Source of the DNA: an uncultured Clostridia bacterium
GTDB taxonomy: Bacteria; Bacillota; Clostridia; Christensenellales; UBA1242
Reading direction: 5' to 3'
DNA length: 36,109 bases
NCBI GenBank assembly: GCA_934772445.1
Contig: CAKVMJ010000015.1
Span: forward strand, 1-36,109
The stretch's first letter is position 1. Each line of letters starts with the position of its first letter. Positions 6,285 to 16,190 of this stretch are shown one piece after another. The position numbers and the translations under genes are program-made. The notes under the pieces were generated by a model, which saw nothing but the letters and a program-made list of their open reading frames with translations, was not told where the DNA came from and did not search any database.

Positions 6285-9200
6285 TTAAATCTCATCTTCT
6301 TCTTTATAAGGAATAATATCACATTCCAAACATTCAGAAATTAAGCTTGCTTGATTAATATAATCTTTAGCACAATTACAAGAACCACAACCGCAACCTG
6401 CGTTACTATTTCCGCAACCGCAATTATTTGTGTTATCACACTCGCAACTGTTTCCACAACTACAGTTATTTTCATCTTTGCAACTATTTCCACAACCACA
6501 ATTGTTTTCATTATCACAATTACAAGCATTTCCGCAACTGCAATTTATATTATTGCATTCACATAATGTATTTTTGCTATTTGCTAAATGTTCATTATAA
6601 ATATTATCCACTTGAGTTAATGATGAAGAACTTGCACAAATACAATGGCTTAAGCAAGAACCGCATTTAGAGCACCAGCTTGTACCTGCATTCGCAGCAC
6701 AATTACTGCAATACCTATCAGTTGTGTTAGATAATCTAGCCTTGCAACCATTACATTTACAATGGTTTTTAGTTACGCAATGCCCCGCACAAGAATTACA
6801 AGTTGGACAAATTGAGTGTGAATAACCATTTTTAGAACAAGCAGAACAATATAATCCAGAACTATATCCACCTGTATTTGAACAGCTAGCACAGGCACAA
6901 GGATAAGTTGTATGTCCAGAACAACAATATGAGCAATTTGTTTTTCCATACGATGAACATACGCTACATATTGTTTTTCCACTACAAGATGAACAGCACG
7001 AACCGCTTGTAGTTACAGTGTTATTACAGTTACTATGAGAACAACTATATGTGTGACCACCGCAGTGATAAGTACATTTTCCGCAAGTGCTACAATTTGA
7101 ACCATAACAAGTTGAACAATATGAACCGCTTGATGATACAGAATTATCACAACTTCCACACTTGCAAGTGTAGTGTCCACTGCAATGGAAAGCACAACTT
7201 GAACAAGTGCTACAAATTGTGTATCCACTACAAGTTGAGCAATATGAGCCACTTGTAATTTGATTAGAACAATTATTACAAGCACAAGAATAATATACTA
7301 TTTGTTGCCAAGCTGCATAATATGTTGCATTTCCAGTTACTGTGATAGATGTAACACCAGTTGTTGAACCTTTAGTTTTATTCCAACCATTAAATGTATA
7401 GCCAGATTTTGTTGCAGTTGGAAGAGAAATTGTTGAACCATAATAACCTCTCACTGTAGCATACGAACAAGATCCGCCATCAGCATCTAAAGTGATTGTA
7501 TATTCCACGGCTGTCCAGTGGGCAGTTAATGTTATACTCGAATTTAGTGTTGCAGAAGTTTGAAGAAGCGTACCTGTTGAGCTATATATTTGCAATTTAC
7601 TACTTGTGTACCAACCAGCGAAAGTATAATGAGTTTTTGTTACAGCTACTGAAACAGTTGAAGGATAACCTGAACCCTTATCAACAAAACAACTTGGGAC
7701 TGAGCCTGTTCCACCAGCCAAATTAAATGAAATCGTTACAGTTTCAACCCATTGAGCTGTGAGAGTATTACCTCCGCTTTCAATTCCAATTGGATCTCCC
7801 GGATTGATTACATTTGAATTTTTATCTAACCAATATAAGAATCTATAGCCTGTGCGTGAGAACATATTATCTTTTGCATATTGAATAGTTGCAACATAAT
7901 AATCAAAGGTTTGATCTGCAAGACCACTAGTACCTGAAGAATATGTAATTGTTGCAACTTCTCTTGCTTTCCAATACGCATAATATGTGGTTTCAGAATT
8001 TAGGGTTACAATATAACTTGATTTATTAGAAATTAAATTTCCATTTGAAACTGAATCATACCAGCCCACAAATTCATAAGCTTGTTCAAGTACTGCATTA
8101 AATGTTATCTTTGTTCCCGTGATATTGCAATAATCTTGGCTTACAGAATAAACACAGCCAGCATCTGGAGATAATGAATATTTTTCAGCTTTAACTGTAT
8201 AATTTATTAGTTTCCAAATTGCATATAGACTTGTTGGTTCAGAATAATTTTGAGCAGAATTTGGTTGTAATTGGGTTGTAGCATTATCAGTTAAACCCCA
8301 ACCTAGGAAATCATATTCCTCTCTAGCCCAATCACTTGGTAATTCTATTAATGTTACATTATATGGCTCTTGATAATCAACTATAGATGTGGTATCAAAT
8401 TCTCCGCCATTTTTATAATAAGTAATTGCAATTTGATCAAGTTTCCAAACAGCATATAAGTTAAATAGTCCATCAATCAAAGTTATTCGAGCATCAGTAC
8501 TATATTCTGGAGTGGTTGCACTACTTGATGTGCTCCATCCAAGCAATGTGTATTTATCTCTTGTAAAGGTTGTCAATTCACAATAAATTGTTTCGCCATA
8601 TCGGATTATTTTTTGTATTTGTTCTCCACTTCCATCGTTTTTATGGAATGTGATAGTTTTTTCCATACCAACCCAATAAGCATATAATGTTCCATCGCTA
8701 GCAATATTCCATTCCTTACAGCCCTTACCGCTTTTATCTATAAATTGGTCACCAGTTCCGTTTTTACCAGTATAGTAACCTCCAAATGTGTAGTTTAGTC
8801 TAGGCAAAACACCAACACTTGCAAGCATTGACATATATTGAACAGTTGTTTTATCAATAGTACCACTACCATCATCGTAATCTAAGTTTACATTATATTC
8901 ATTAGGTATCCAGCTAGCAAGTAATTCAATATTAACAGCATCTATATCAAAACTTCTAGCACTAGTCATATCTGCATTATAATATTTAGTTGTTTTATAA
9001 TAGAAACCATCTAAGGTATAGCCTACCCTTGTTGGTACAACGCCTACAGTTGGCATTGGTTCATTATATGTTGCAGAAACTGTAACTGTATTGGTTTGCA
9101 AAGTTTCAAAAGTTCCGCCATTTGCATTTAGAATAATACTGCGACTAGATGCAGTCCAAATGCAATATAGATCCAACGATAGCTCCGCAGAGCCACCAGT

Positions 9201-12200
9201 TGGACATTCTATTACAACGCACAAAACTCCATTTTCATTAGAATCTACCTTATAAATCAAACTACCTGATCCATCTTGCATATTATTTAATGATTCTAAA
9301 TCATAATGATCTCTTGTAAAAATATCGCTTACATTAACAGTTATAACATCGCCATAACTTACTTTGGTTGGGTAATCTTTTTTTATTGTATCATCTTTAT
9401 CATAATTTCTATGGAATACAATATTGTAATAATTTTTTTCCCACACACAATATCTTTTTAAAACCATTCCATCTACAGTGGTTATATTTTGAAAATTACC
9501 ATCAAGCTTACAATGTACTTCATCTCCACCATCTGTAGAAAAACCTATAAGAGTATATCCTTCTTTAGGATTAAACGACATAAGTCCTGGATATTTATAA
9601 ACTGTTCCATAATTACATTTTTGCTGATAAGAATAAGATGTACTATTTAAATCCATATAATATTGAATAGTATAACTAATAGGAGTGTATTCAGCAATCG
9701 CTGTTAAATTTTCTAAAACATTTAAAACTGTTTCGGAAGTTATTTCTTCGCCTGTTTCTTTATTTACAAAGTGTTTAAATTTATAACCTAATTTGGTTGG
9801 AGTTTCTAACTCTCCGAATTTTTCGCCATATTTTATTTTTATTGTTTTTGTGGATGCTAATGTGCTATCAAATGTACCGCCATCTGAATCTAGAGTTAAC
9901 AAATAACTGGAATCTTTCCAAATTAGATAGAATGTAATATTTTCGTGGTTATTAACAGTTAGATTACTAAATTCCGCACCAAAATCTACAATATCGCCAT
10001 CTTTGGTTAAAGATAATCCTACAAGAATATATCCTTCTTTGGTTATGCCATTAAAATATTCTTTTTCTTTTAATGTGTAAACCTCATCATAATTATATCT
10101 AATTTTATCTGAAACTTGATTTGAAATACCATTTATATAATCTGTGTAATAGGTGTTAACCTCTTCTGTAATTGTGCCACTACCGCCATTTGCATCATAG
10201 GTTATATGATAATGAATAGGTACATAATTTGCATAAGCAACGCTATTTGATTTTAGGCTATAAATTGTGTACATATTAATATATTCATCATTCATTTTAT
10301 AACCAGTAAATCTATAACCTGATATAGGCTTTGGACTTGGCATTTCTTCGCCGATTGGATAAGATGTGTAAACAACATAATCATAAGTTTTTACCCCACC
10401 TTCAAATGTTCCATCACCCGCATCTAGTTTTAGGATATATGTGTCAATCAAAGTCCAAACTGCATATAAATCTAAATCTTTATCTGATCTAATATTAGCA
10501 CCATCTTTATAAACAACTTCGCCATCTTGAGTTAAAGCCCAACCATCAAATTTATAATCTTCTCTTGTAAACTCATTTGGTCTTAACTTTGTATCTTTTT
10601 CTTCAAATACCATCTGACCTTTCATTGTACCAACGCCACCAATTCCAGAATGGAATGTTATTTGATGAGGTGTTACAAATTCTATATTTTCAGTAGAAAG
10701 TCTTGGTAATTTTAAAGAATATGCTAAACCATCAATTTTTATATAACTAGGAGAAGCTAACCAACGCCATATACTAGCACCAAATAGCCAACCTGTATAA
10801 CTAGCATTATCTTGCATGTCTTCTAGCGATATATTTGAACCAAATCCATTATAACCATAAATTATGTTTTCATCACCATCTGCTTGAATTACTGTAACTA
10901 TAGGTTTATCAGAAACTGGAGCAGAATTAGGGGCAAAAGAATTAGAATAAGCACCAAATAATGGCAATTCAACATCACTTGTAAATTTTGTTACAACATT
11001 AAATGTATTTCTAATTGAATTGCTTTCAATATGATATGAAAGACCAATCAAAGAGCCAACTATCTCATTTGTATTGTTTGATTTTATACAAGTTCCAATA
11101 TTATAGCACTCTTTAATGCTTACATAATCCGAAGCATTAAAACCAATCAATCCACCAATATAAAATTTACCGCTTGTATCTAAATCAGCACGAATAATCC
11201 CAGAATTATAACAAGAATTAATGCTTACACTACCAATACCTACCAATCCACCAGCACAACTCCCATTATAATGAACTTCTTCTGTATAATCAATTACTAC
11301 AACTTCGCCCCAGTTATATGATGAATAAATTGTGCCTGAAATTCTTCCAACAAGCCCACCAACAATTTCGCCAGATACAAAACTATTATTATCTGAACCC
11401 ATAATTTTTACATTATAGGCGTATCCAGCTATTCCACCAGCATATTTCCCTTGAATTACAGAACCTTCAGCAGTATAGCAAAAATTAAAGTTATCATTAT
11501 TAGAACGACCAGCTATTCCACCAGCATATTCCCATCTTGAATATTCGTTTGAATAAACAACACAATTACTATATGTAGTTTGTTGTGAATAAGCTACCAT
11601 TCCACCGAAATAATATAATTCTAAATCACTATTACTATGATTATTGCCGATGCTTGTACCAATCGAATATGAACAATTTTTTATATTTGATTGTGAAGTA
11701 TTTGAATAAACTGCTATTCCTCCACGATTTATTTTTGTACCTGAAGAAGAAGATAGAGTTTCATAATCTGCTGGAATATCCAAATTTGCAGTTATTTTGC
11801 TTGAATAATCTATAACTTTTACATTGTTTATCGTTGCACCATTTAAAGTAACAGCCAAACTTGCTGAAACATAAGCAGCTGTACCACTACCATATTTCAA
11901 ATCTTGCTTATTTATAGGGTTTTCAAAATTAAGATTTGATATAGTACCTGAAACGGTATCAAAAAGAACACCTGCATTCAATTGGATTTTTTTATTGTTA
12001 CCATCATAAGTACCAGTAAAATTACATAAATCTGACGCATTATATACAGCTAATTCCAAATCTGCAGTTTGCTTGAAATAATAATTACTAGTGGAGGCAA
12101 ACTGACCATTCTTAACATAATAATAAAATGTACCCTCCGCTGGATTTGTTTTATCTCCCACTGCTGTTATTAAATATGGCGATGCAGATGTACCGCTACC

Positions 12201-12317
12201 ATACTGGCTTTCATCAGCCGAGAAAAATTTACTAAAAGAAAAATATGCAATAGTAACTAAACTTGCAATAACTAAAAATGCAAATAATATATTTTTAAAT
12301 CTTTGAACCTTACTCAT
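6285..12317 (-). CDS. giant surface protein: GLUG region, 14 InlB repeats, cysteine-rich tail
   Basis: A 2010-aa exported protein. A basic N-terminus is followed by one membrane segment (about 8-30) with no clear cleavage site, so it is probably anchored N-terminally. Then come a GSGTSASPYLI motif, a region of GLUG-like repeats (GGIAGRS, GGLVGRI, GGLIGFN; about 200-450), and 14 InlB-type repeats (Flg_new/Listeria-Bacteroides family, about 70-90 aa each). The repeats have the pattern ITxxANGG...YTFxGW...LYAVW. The last 336 residues contain 68 cysteines in five ~40-aa units plus a run of short CxCG units, and end with YKEEDEI. No LPXTG, LysM or SLH domain is visible. The start is ATG 12317, preceded by GGAAGGAG; the longer TTG frame at 12347 would put the ribosome site inside the gene. 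Likely a cell-surface adhesin or structural protein; the role is unproven. Confidence 0.85.
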   Translation of the reverse strand: MSKVQRFKNILFAFLVIASLVTIAYFSFSKFFSADESQYGSGTSASPYLITAVGDKTNPAEGTFYYYVKNGQFASTSNYYFKQTADLELAVYNASDLCNFTGTYDGNNKKIQLNAGVLFDTVSGTISNLNFENPINKQDLKYGSGTAAYVSASLAVTLNGATINNVKVIDYSSKITANLDIPADYETLSSSSGTKINRGGIAVYSNTSQSNIKNCSYSIGTSIGNNHSNSDLELYYFGGMVAYSQQTTYSNCVVYSNEYSRWEYAGGIAGRSNNDNFNFCYTAEGSVIQGKYAGGIAGYAYNVKIMGSDNNSFVSGEIVGGLVGRISGTIYSSYNWGEVVVIDYTEEVHYNGSCAGGLVGIGSVSINSCYNSGIIRADLDTSGKFYIGGLIGFNASDYVSIKECYNIGTCIKSNNTNEIVGSLIGLSYHIESNSIRNTFNVVTKFTSDVELPLFGAYSNSFAPNSAPVSDKPIVTVIQADGDENIIYGYNGFGSNISLEDMQDNASYTGWLFGASIWRWLASPSYIKIDGLAYSLKLPRLSTENIEFVTPHQITFHSGIGGVGTMKGQMVFEEKDTKLRPNEFTREDYKFDGWALTQDGEVVYKDGANIRSDKDLDLYAVWTLIDTYILKLDAGDGTFEGGVKTYDYVVYTSYPIGEEMPSPKPISGYRFTGYKMNDEYINMYTIYSLKSNSVAYANYVPIHYHITYDANGGSGTITEEVNTYYTDYINGISNQVSDKIRYNYDEVYTLKEKEYFNGITKEGYILVGLSLTKDGDIVDFGAEFSNLTVNNHENITFYLIWKDSSYLLTLDSDGGTFDSTLASTKTIKIKYGEKFGELETPTKLGYKFKHFVNKETGEEITSETVLNVLENLTAIAEYTPISYTIQYYMDLNSTSYSYQQKCNYGTVYKYPGLMSFNPKEGYTLIGFSTDGGDEVHCKLDGNFQNITTVDGMVLKRYCVWEKNYYNIVFHRNYDKDDTIKKDYPTKVSYGDVITVNVSDIFTRDHYDLESLNNMQDGSGSLIYKVDSNENGVLCVVIECPTGGSAELSLDLYCIWTASSRSIILNANGGTFETLQTNTVTVSATYNEPMPTVGVVPTRVGYTLDGFYYKTTKYYNADMTSARSFDIDAVNIELLASWIPNEYNVNLDYDDGSGTIDKTTVQYMSMLASVGVLPRLNYTFGGYYTGKNGTGDQFIDKSGKGCKEWNIASDGTLYAYWVGMEKTITFHKNDGSGEQIQKIIRYGETIYCELTTFTRDKYTLLGWSTSSSATTPEYSTDARITLIDGLFNLYAVWKLDQIAITYYKNGGEFDTTSIVDYQEPYNVTLIELPSDWAREEYDFLGWGLTDNATTQLQPNSAQNYSEPTSLYAIWKLINYTVKAEKYSLSPDAGCVYSVSQDYCNITGTKITFNAVLEQAYEFVGWYDSVSNGNLISNKSSYIVTLNSETTYYAYWKAREVATITYSSGTSGLADQTFDYYVATIQYAKDNMFSRTGYRFLYWLDKNSNVINPGDPIGIESGGNTLTAQWVETVTISFNLAGGTGSVPSCFVDKGSGYPSTVSVAVTKTHYTFAGWYTSSKLQIYSSTGTLLQTSATLNSSITLTAHWTAVEYTITLDADGGSCSYATVRGYYGSTISLPTATKSGYTFNGWNKTKGSTTGVTSITVTGNATYYAAWQQIVYYSCACNNCSNQITSGSYCSTCSGYTICSTCSSCAFHCSGHYTCKCGSCDNSVSSSGSYCSTCYGSNCSTCGKCTYHCGGHTYSCSHSNCNNTVTTSGSCCSSCSGKTICSVCSSYGKTNCSYCCSGHTTYPCACASCSNTGGYSSGLYCSACSKNGYSHSICPTCNSCAGHCVTKNHCKCNGCKARLSNTTDRYCSNCAANAGTSWCSKCGSCLSHCICASSSSLTQVDNIYNEHLANSKNTLCECNNINCSCGNACNCDNENNCGCGNSCKDENNCSCGNSCECDNTNNCGCGNSNAGCGCGSCNCAKDYINQASLISECLECDIIPYKEEDEI
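6366..6575 (-). repeat. short NNCxCGNxC protein repeats
   Basis: Codes for residues about 1915-1984 of the surface protein, a run of units of roughly 12-14 aa such as NNCGCGNSC and NNCSCGNSC. These hold about 19 of the tail's cysteines. The DNA is a low-complexity repeat and probably varies in copy number between strains. Confidence 0.75.
6636..7295 (-). repeat. five ~40-aa cysteine/histidine units
   Basis: Codes for residues about 1675-1894. The pattern is CxCxxC, then 9-11 residues, YCSxC, 4-10 residues, CSxCxxC, a few residues, and HC (with GH after it in the first three units). It occurs five times with gradual divergence towards the C-terminus. Paired CxxC knuckles with conserved His look like metal-binding (zinc-ribbon-like) modules. 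Disulfide-linked modules are the alternative for an exported protein. Confidence 0.75.
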
Positions 12318-12375
12318 TTTTCTCCTTCCATTCCTTATTCTACCCAAAATTCTTTATAATTACTTATATAATAAC

Positions 12376-12431
12376 AAAAATAGCACATTTTTAAAAACAA
12401 AATGCGCCACTTTTAATAACTTATAGTTATT
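12376..12431 (-). terminator. terminator after the DUF4097-like gene
   Basis: Read on the minus strand, a small hairpin (AATAACT/AGTTATT, 12415-12431) precedes a 9-bp stem (GCGCATTTT with AAAATGTGC, one G-T pair; 12383-12407) and a T-rich run (12376-12382). This separates the DUF4097-like gene from the giant gene downstream, so the two may not share all transcripts. Confidence 0.6.
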
Positions 12432-12442
12432 AATTTTTAAAA

Positions 12443-13882
12443 TTATACTTGAGGATCTAATTGCGTAAATGATAATGTACCACCAGTACAAACAAATGTT
12501 GCTTGATTTGAATATCCAGCCACGATATTTGGGTGATAGATATATTCATCGTTTGCATATAGGATTAAGTTATTCAAACTTCCATCAACTTGACCAGTTA
12601 GCCTTAATCTGAAAATATCTGTGGCATTAGCCATAATTCCTATTGAAGCCTCGCCATTTGGAATATAAACTTCGTGTTTTATATCTCCGCTTTGTGCCAC
12701 TTGCCAAATTTTAGTTCGAACAATTCCTTTTCCGCCAACAGAAATTGAACTAGAATTAACTTTGTTTTCAAAGTTCACAACGCCTGTGTCTGTGGCAATA
12801 GTGGAATAAAGATTTGTACTAAAATCGCTTAAACATTTAGCCGTGATATTTCCGCTTGTGGAAACAAACTGACCAACTTTATAATATTCTTCAACGAATA
12901 TCCTACCAGTTCCACCAACAATAAAGATATTAGACATTGCTTTTTCAATTGTTATATTTCCGCCAGCATCTTTTATGATTGTTTCGCCAGTGATAATCTT
13001 AAATTCTATATCTCCTCTAGTTTGCGTTATACCAACATTTGCAATGATATTTTTTGCCTTAACTTTACAATCTTCGCTAACCAAGATAAATTCTTTACCA
13101 TTTAGGTTAACATCTTCGGCAGTAAAACTTCCAGCAGAGCAAATTAAATTGAAATCATCACTTGCAGTTATATTATCTGCCTTAAAACTACATTTTTTTC
13201 CACGAATATTAAAACTACCATTTAAGTTATGAAGATTTATATTTCCATTTCCAAGAGTTGCATTAGCAGTACTTCCAATTGTAACACTATCATAACTTAA
13301 AAAATCCACGCTTCCAGATTCTGTTTTTATATTCAAACTTTTAATTGTTAAACCGCCTTCGCCTTCTACTTTAATATTACCAGTTGTGGTAACAAAATTA
13401 AGATGATTTAATGTTAAACCGCTAATATAAAAACTTCCTTTTTCGCTTATCAAACTTAAATCATAAATAACGCTAGGATTTACTCTTAAATTAAGTTCTC
13501 CGCTTTTTGCCACTGCTCCCCTTGGCTCACGCATAGATAAATTCAATGTGTTATCACTAATATCTTCTATCAATCTTGCTTTAGACATATTAGCAAAACC
13601 AAAGTTTGAGCCCTTATAACTATATCCGATTAATCCTTCAAGTTCTTCATCTGCAATAATATTGATTTTATAATCTGAACATCTAATATTAATCTTATAA
13701 TTTGATTGCTCGTTATATTCAATTATCTTTTCTTCTTGAGAATTAGAACCAGCAACCACCTTATATCCAAATACATAAAAATTTGGAATTAAAGCTGTAA
13801 GGATTGCTAAAAGAATTATTATTCCAAGCAAGGATAATAATATGATTCCAACAATTTTTAGAAAATGTTTGAAGCCTTCCAT
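12443..13882 (-). CDS. membrane-anchored DUF4097-like (putative adhesin) beta-repeat protein
   Basis: A 479-aa protein with a short cytoplasmic N-terminus, one membrane segment (about 8-30) and a long extracellular part. That part is built of short beta-strand repeats with regular small and polar turns (TTTGNIKVEGEGG, TESGSVDFLS, LGNGNINLHNLNG). This is the pattern of the DUF4097/DUF4098 putative-adhesin family, which is predicted to form an elongated beta-solenoid. The start is ATG 13882, with AGGTGAG ahead of it; an in-frame GTG at 13891 is part of that ribosome site. It is upstream of the giant cysteine-rich surface protein in the same orientation, with a terminator between them. Function unknown; a cell-envelope or scaffold role is inferred from topology. 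Confidence 0.7.
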   Translation of the reverse strand: MEGFKHFLKIVGIILLSLLGIIILLAILTALIPNFYVFGYKVVAGSNSQEEKIIEYNEQSNYKINIRCSDYKINIIADEELEGLIGYSYKGSNFGFANMSKARLIEDISDNTLNLSMREPRGAVAKSGELNLRVNPSVIYDLSLISEKGSFYISGLTLNHLNFVTTTGNIKVEGEGGLTIKSLNIKTESGSVDFLSYDSVTIGSTANATLGNGNINLHNLNGSFNIRGKKCSFKADNITASDDFNLICSAGSFTAEDVNLNGKEFILVSEDCKVKAKNIIANVGITQTRGDIEFKIITGETIIKDAGGNITIEKAMSNIFIVGGTGRIFVEEYYKVGQFVSTSGNITAKCLSDFSTNLYSTIATDTGVVNFENKVNSSSISVGGKGIVRTKIWQVAQSGDIKHEVYIPNGEASIGIMANATDIFRLRLTGQVDGSLNNLILYANDEYIYHPNIVAGYSNQATFVCTGGTLSFTQLDPQV

Positions 13883-13903
13883 TTTTCTCACCTCTTCAAT
13901 TTA

Positions 13904-13931
13904 ATTATATACATAATTTACAATATTTCAA
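13904..13931 (-). promoter_or_regulatory. promoter of the DUF4097-like gene
   Basis: TTGAAA (13926-13931) and TATAAT (13904-13909) on the minus strand with a 16-bp spacer. The transcript would begin near 13897, giving a very short leader that is mostly the ribosome site. Confidence 0.5.
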
Positions 13932-13951
13932 ACTAAATATTAATTAAAAGT

Positions 13952-13988
13952 AAAAAATTGGATTTTTAAAACCCAATTTTTATTTTTT
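13952..13988 (-). terminator. terminator after queH
   Basis: AAAAATTGG (13953-13961) pairs with CCAATTTTT (13973-13981). Poly-T follows on either strand, so it can end the queH operon (minus) and works in both directions. Confidence 0.7.
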
Positions 13989-14060
13989 TATATATAATTA
14001 TGCAAACTATTAATTAATCCTGATTAAAGCCAAATTTTAATTTTGCATAGCACTTTTAAT

Positions 14061-14591
14061 TTAAGCTTTCTTACTATAGATGCAACCGCAATAATTTTGC
14101 CTATAAAGATTATATTTTTTGCTATTTTCTATACTTCTTAAATAGCCATTATTCTTTTTGAAATTGGCTTTTAAATATTCAATACCAATTTCTTTACCAA
14201 CTCTTTCACCTATCTCATTTAAAACATCTGCATTTTTATATGGGCTAACAGAGAGAGTGGTGGTAAACAAATCAAAGCCTTTTTCTTTAGCAAGTTTGGC
14301 AGTTTCTCTTAATCTCAACTCAAAACAATTATAGCATCTTTTTCCGCCTTCTTTTTCTTGCTCTAAGCCTTTAATTATCTTTTCATAATTCTCATTATCA
14401 TAATCGGCAATTATCAAATCCTTATTCATTATACCCAAATATCTTTTCAATTCTTCTGCTCTAAAATTATATTCGCTAACTGGCGAGATATTGGGGTTAT
14501 AATAAAAGCAAGTTGTATCATAATCTTCGAGTTGCCATAAAACTCCGCTTGTACAAGGTGCACAACAACAATGCAATAATAACTTTTTCAT
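14061..14591 (-). CDS. queH: epoxyqueuosine reductase QueH
   Basis: Last step of queuosine biosynthesis: reduction of epoxyqueuosine in tRNA to queuosine. QueH is the cobalamin-independent, iron-sulfur enzyme that replaces QueG in many anaerobes. The 176-aa protein has all the family marks: LLLHCCCAPC (Cys8, Cys9, Cys10, Cys13), the RCYNC pair (Cys86, Cys89), TTTLSVSPYKN, and the closing YRQNYCGCIYS (Cys168, Cys170). Length is normal. It lies 8 bp after the permease gene in a three-gene operon. No other queuosine gene is in the window, so the cell may salvage precursors or encode them elsewhere. Confidence 0.92.
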   Translation of the reverse strand: MKKLLLHCCCAPCTSGVLWQLEDYDTTCFYYNPNISPVSEYNFRAEELKRYLGIMNKDLIIADYDNENYEKIIKGLEQEKEGGKRCYNCFELRLRETAKLAKEKGFDLFTTTLSVSPYKNADVLNEIGERVGKEIGIEYLKANFKKNNGYLRSIENSKKYNLYRQNYCGCIYSKKA

Positions 14592-14599
14592 ATCCCCAC

Positions 14600-15601
14600 C
14601 TAGAATAATGTTAGAATCATTCCTATGAATGTACCAGCCAAATATAATATACCAAGGATTAAGAAATTTTCTTTTATGTTTCTATTTTGTTTAAATAGAA
14701 CTGTTAAAGCAAGGCCTGCATTAACGCATAATCCAGCCACACAAGAACCAAAACTTGCCACGCCTTCTATAAATAACTCTGTGATTAACACGCTTGAAGC
14801 ACAGTTAGGTATTAAACCAACTAAACCGAAAATTAGAGGTTGGAATATCGAATCTGTTAGCATAAAGTTTTTCAAAATATCAATACCAACCCAAGTTAGC
14901 AATAATCCAACAGTTAGGTTTATAATAAATACAAATAAGCAAATCTTTAAAATGTGGATTAATGGATGAAGGATAAATTTTGTGAATGTTGATGGGTCTT
15001 TTTCTATATTATGACCGCAACAACCTATATGCTTTTCTGGGGTTTCTTTTATTTCAATTACAAATGGAGTTGTGATAAGATTTTCTTTATTTACGCTTTT
15101 TACATCTTCTATCATAACTTCTTGTCTAATAACATCTGTATGTAATTCTTGTTTTTCATTTTTCCAAGCATTTCTAACTTTTGCTAGTTGCTTTTTCTTA
15201 TAAACGCCAACAAAGAAATCAACCAAATATCCTATAATAATTGAATAACCAACTTTTATTAACAATAATGGAAGAATAAAATGAATTGAAGATGGTGTAC
15301 TAATCAAAATAGGAATAGCCTCATCACTCGTTGCTAAATAAACAGCTAATAATGTACCCATAGAAGCGTGTTTTTCGGAATATAAATCTGTGACAACAAC
15401 ACTAAATCCGCATTGAGGTATAACACCAATTACCGAACCAATTATTGGCGAAAATTTATTTTTTAATAACTTATATTTACCAAGTTTTGAAGCACTTTTA
15501 TTTTCAATAACTTCTATTAAAACATAAACCAAAAATAATATTGGCACAATCATAGCTGTATCTTTTAAAGATTCCAACAAAACTTCTAAAAATTTGTCCA
15601 T
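14600..15601 (-). CDS. putative metal/arsenic efflux permease (ArsP_2-like)
   Basis: A 333-aa polytopic membrane protein with two membrane halves. Each half has a GxIPxC motif: IGVIPQCGFSVVVTDLYSEK in the first and VGLIPNCASSVLITELFIEG in the second, as expected from an internal duplication. A hydrophilic loop (about 135-220) between them carries HIGCCGH, a likely metal-sensing or metal-binding cluster. This layout is that of the family annotated as 'putative manganese transporter / arsenic efflux protein' (PF11449). Substrate and direction are not established. It sits between the nuclease gene (12 bp away) and queH (8 bp away). Confidence 0.75.
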   Translation of the reverse strand: MDKFLEVLLESLKDTAMIVPILFLVYVLIEVIENKSASKLGKYKLLKNKFSPIIGSVIGVIPQCGFSVVVTDLYSEKHASMGTLLAVYLATSDEAIPILISTPSSIHFILPLLLIKVGYSIIIGYLVDFFVGVYKKKQLAKVRNAWKNEKQELHTDVIRQEVMIEDVKSVNKENLITTPFVIEIKETPEKHIGCCGHNIEKDPSTFTKFILHPLIHILKICLFVFIINLTVGLLLTWVGIDILKNFMLTDSIFQPLIFGLVGLIPNCASSVLITELFIEGVASFGSCVAGLCVNAGLALTVLFKQNRNIKENFLILGILYLAGTFIGMILTLF

Positions 15602-15613
15602 TTTTTCCTCCTT

Positions 15614-16135
15614 TTACTTCTCTAAATAATTTATTAATGAATATTTTTTTAAATCGAAACCCTTTGAGATGATATTTATCATATCTTCCCTACCAATCAA
15701 AACCACATCTAAGTTTTCAGCAGTTATCACGGCATTTTTTGAAAAATTTGAATTACAAAATACCACTGCAACATCTGTATTATAATAAGATTTAGCGGTG
15801 TAGGCTTCTTGAACCGCTTTATTGCCAACTGTATGCCCGAAATACATCTTTGTTTGAACGGCATAGCTTCTTCCCGCTTTATAAGCAATTATATCAGCCC
15901 CATAGTCACCACTTTTTTGCGTTACCCTAGTTTTATAACCATAGGCTTTGAAAACCTCACCCACAAAGCGTTCAAATTCAAATCCATTTAGCGAATCTAT
16001 CTTATTAATATCCGTGTTTCTTAAATCTCTAATTCTTCTTTTATTGTTTATCCCACCCAATATCCATCTTAATATTTGTATGATAATTTTAAATGGTAAT
16101 AAAACAATATTTAACAAAATTTTTAAAACAATCAT
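15614..16135 (-). CDS. membrane-anchored Mrr-type restriction endonuclease-like protein
   Basis: The 173-aa protein starts with a hydrophobic segment (about 3-27) and continues with an Mrr-type PD-(D/E)xK nuclease domain: GFEFERFVGEVFKAYGY (51-67), GDYGADII with the catalytic Asp81, and the QxK motif at Gln94/Lys96, then VGNKAVQEAY. All expected active-site residues are present. Membrane-anchored Mrr-like nucleases of this size are common in Firmicutes and their role is unclear; they may act on methylated or foreign DNA, or in quality control. There is no methylase partner. It is the first gene of an operon with a permease and queH. The ribosome site (GGAAAATGGGAT) is weak. Confidence 0.8.
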   Translation of the reverse strand: MIVLKILLNIVLLPFKIIIQILRWILGGINNKRRIRDLRNTDINKIDSLNGFEFERFVGEVFKAYGYKTRVTQKSGDYGADIIAYKAGRSYAVQTKMYFGHTVGNKAVQEAYTAKSYYNTDVAVVFCNSNFSKNAVITAENLDVVLIGREDMINIISKGFDLKKYSLINYLEK

Positions 16136-16190
16136 ATCCCATTTTCCAATTCATTCTCATTATCATATCACAAGTTTATTTTTTTATCAA

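Noticed and set aside
6351..7258. Several plus-strand and off-frame open frames rich in Cys, Thr, Ile or His across the cysteine-rich tail
   Set aside because: They are mirror frames of the repetitive TGT/TGC codons of the minus-strand gene, have no ribosome sites, and their repeats follow the period of the real gene.
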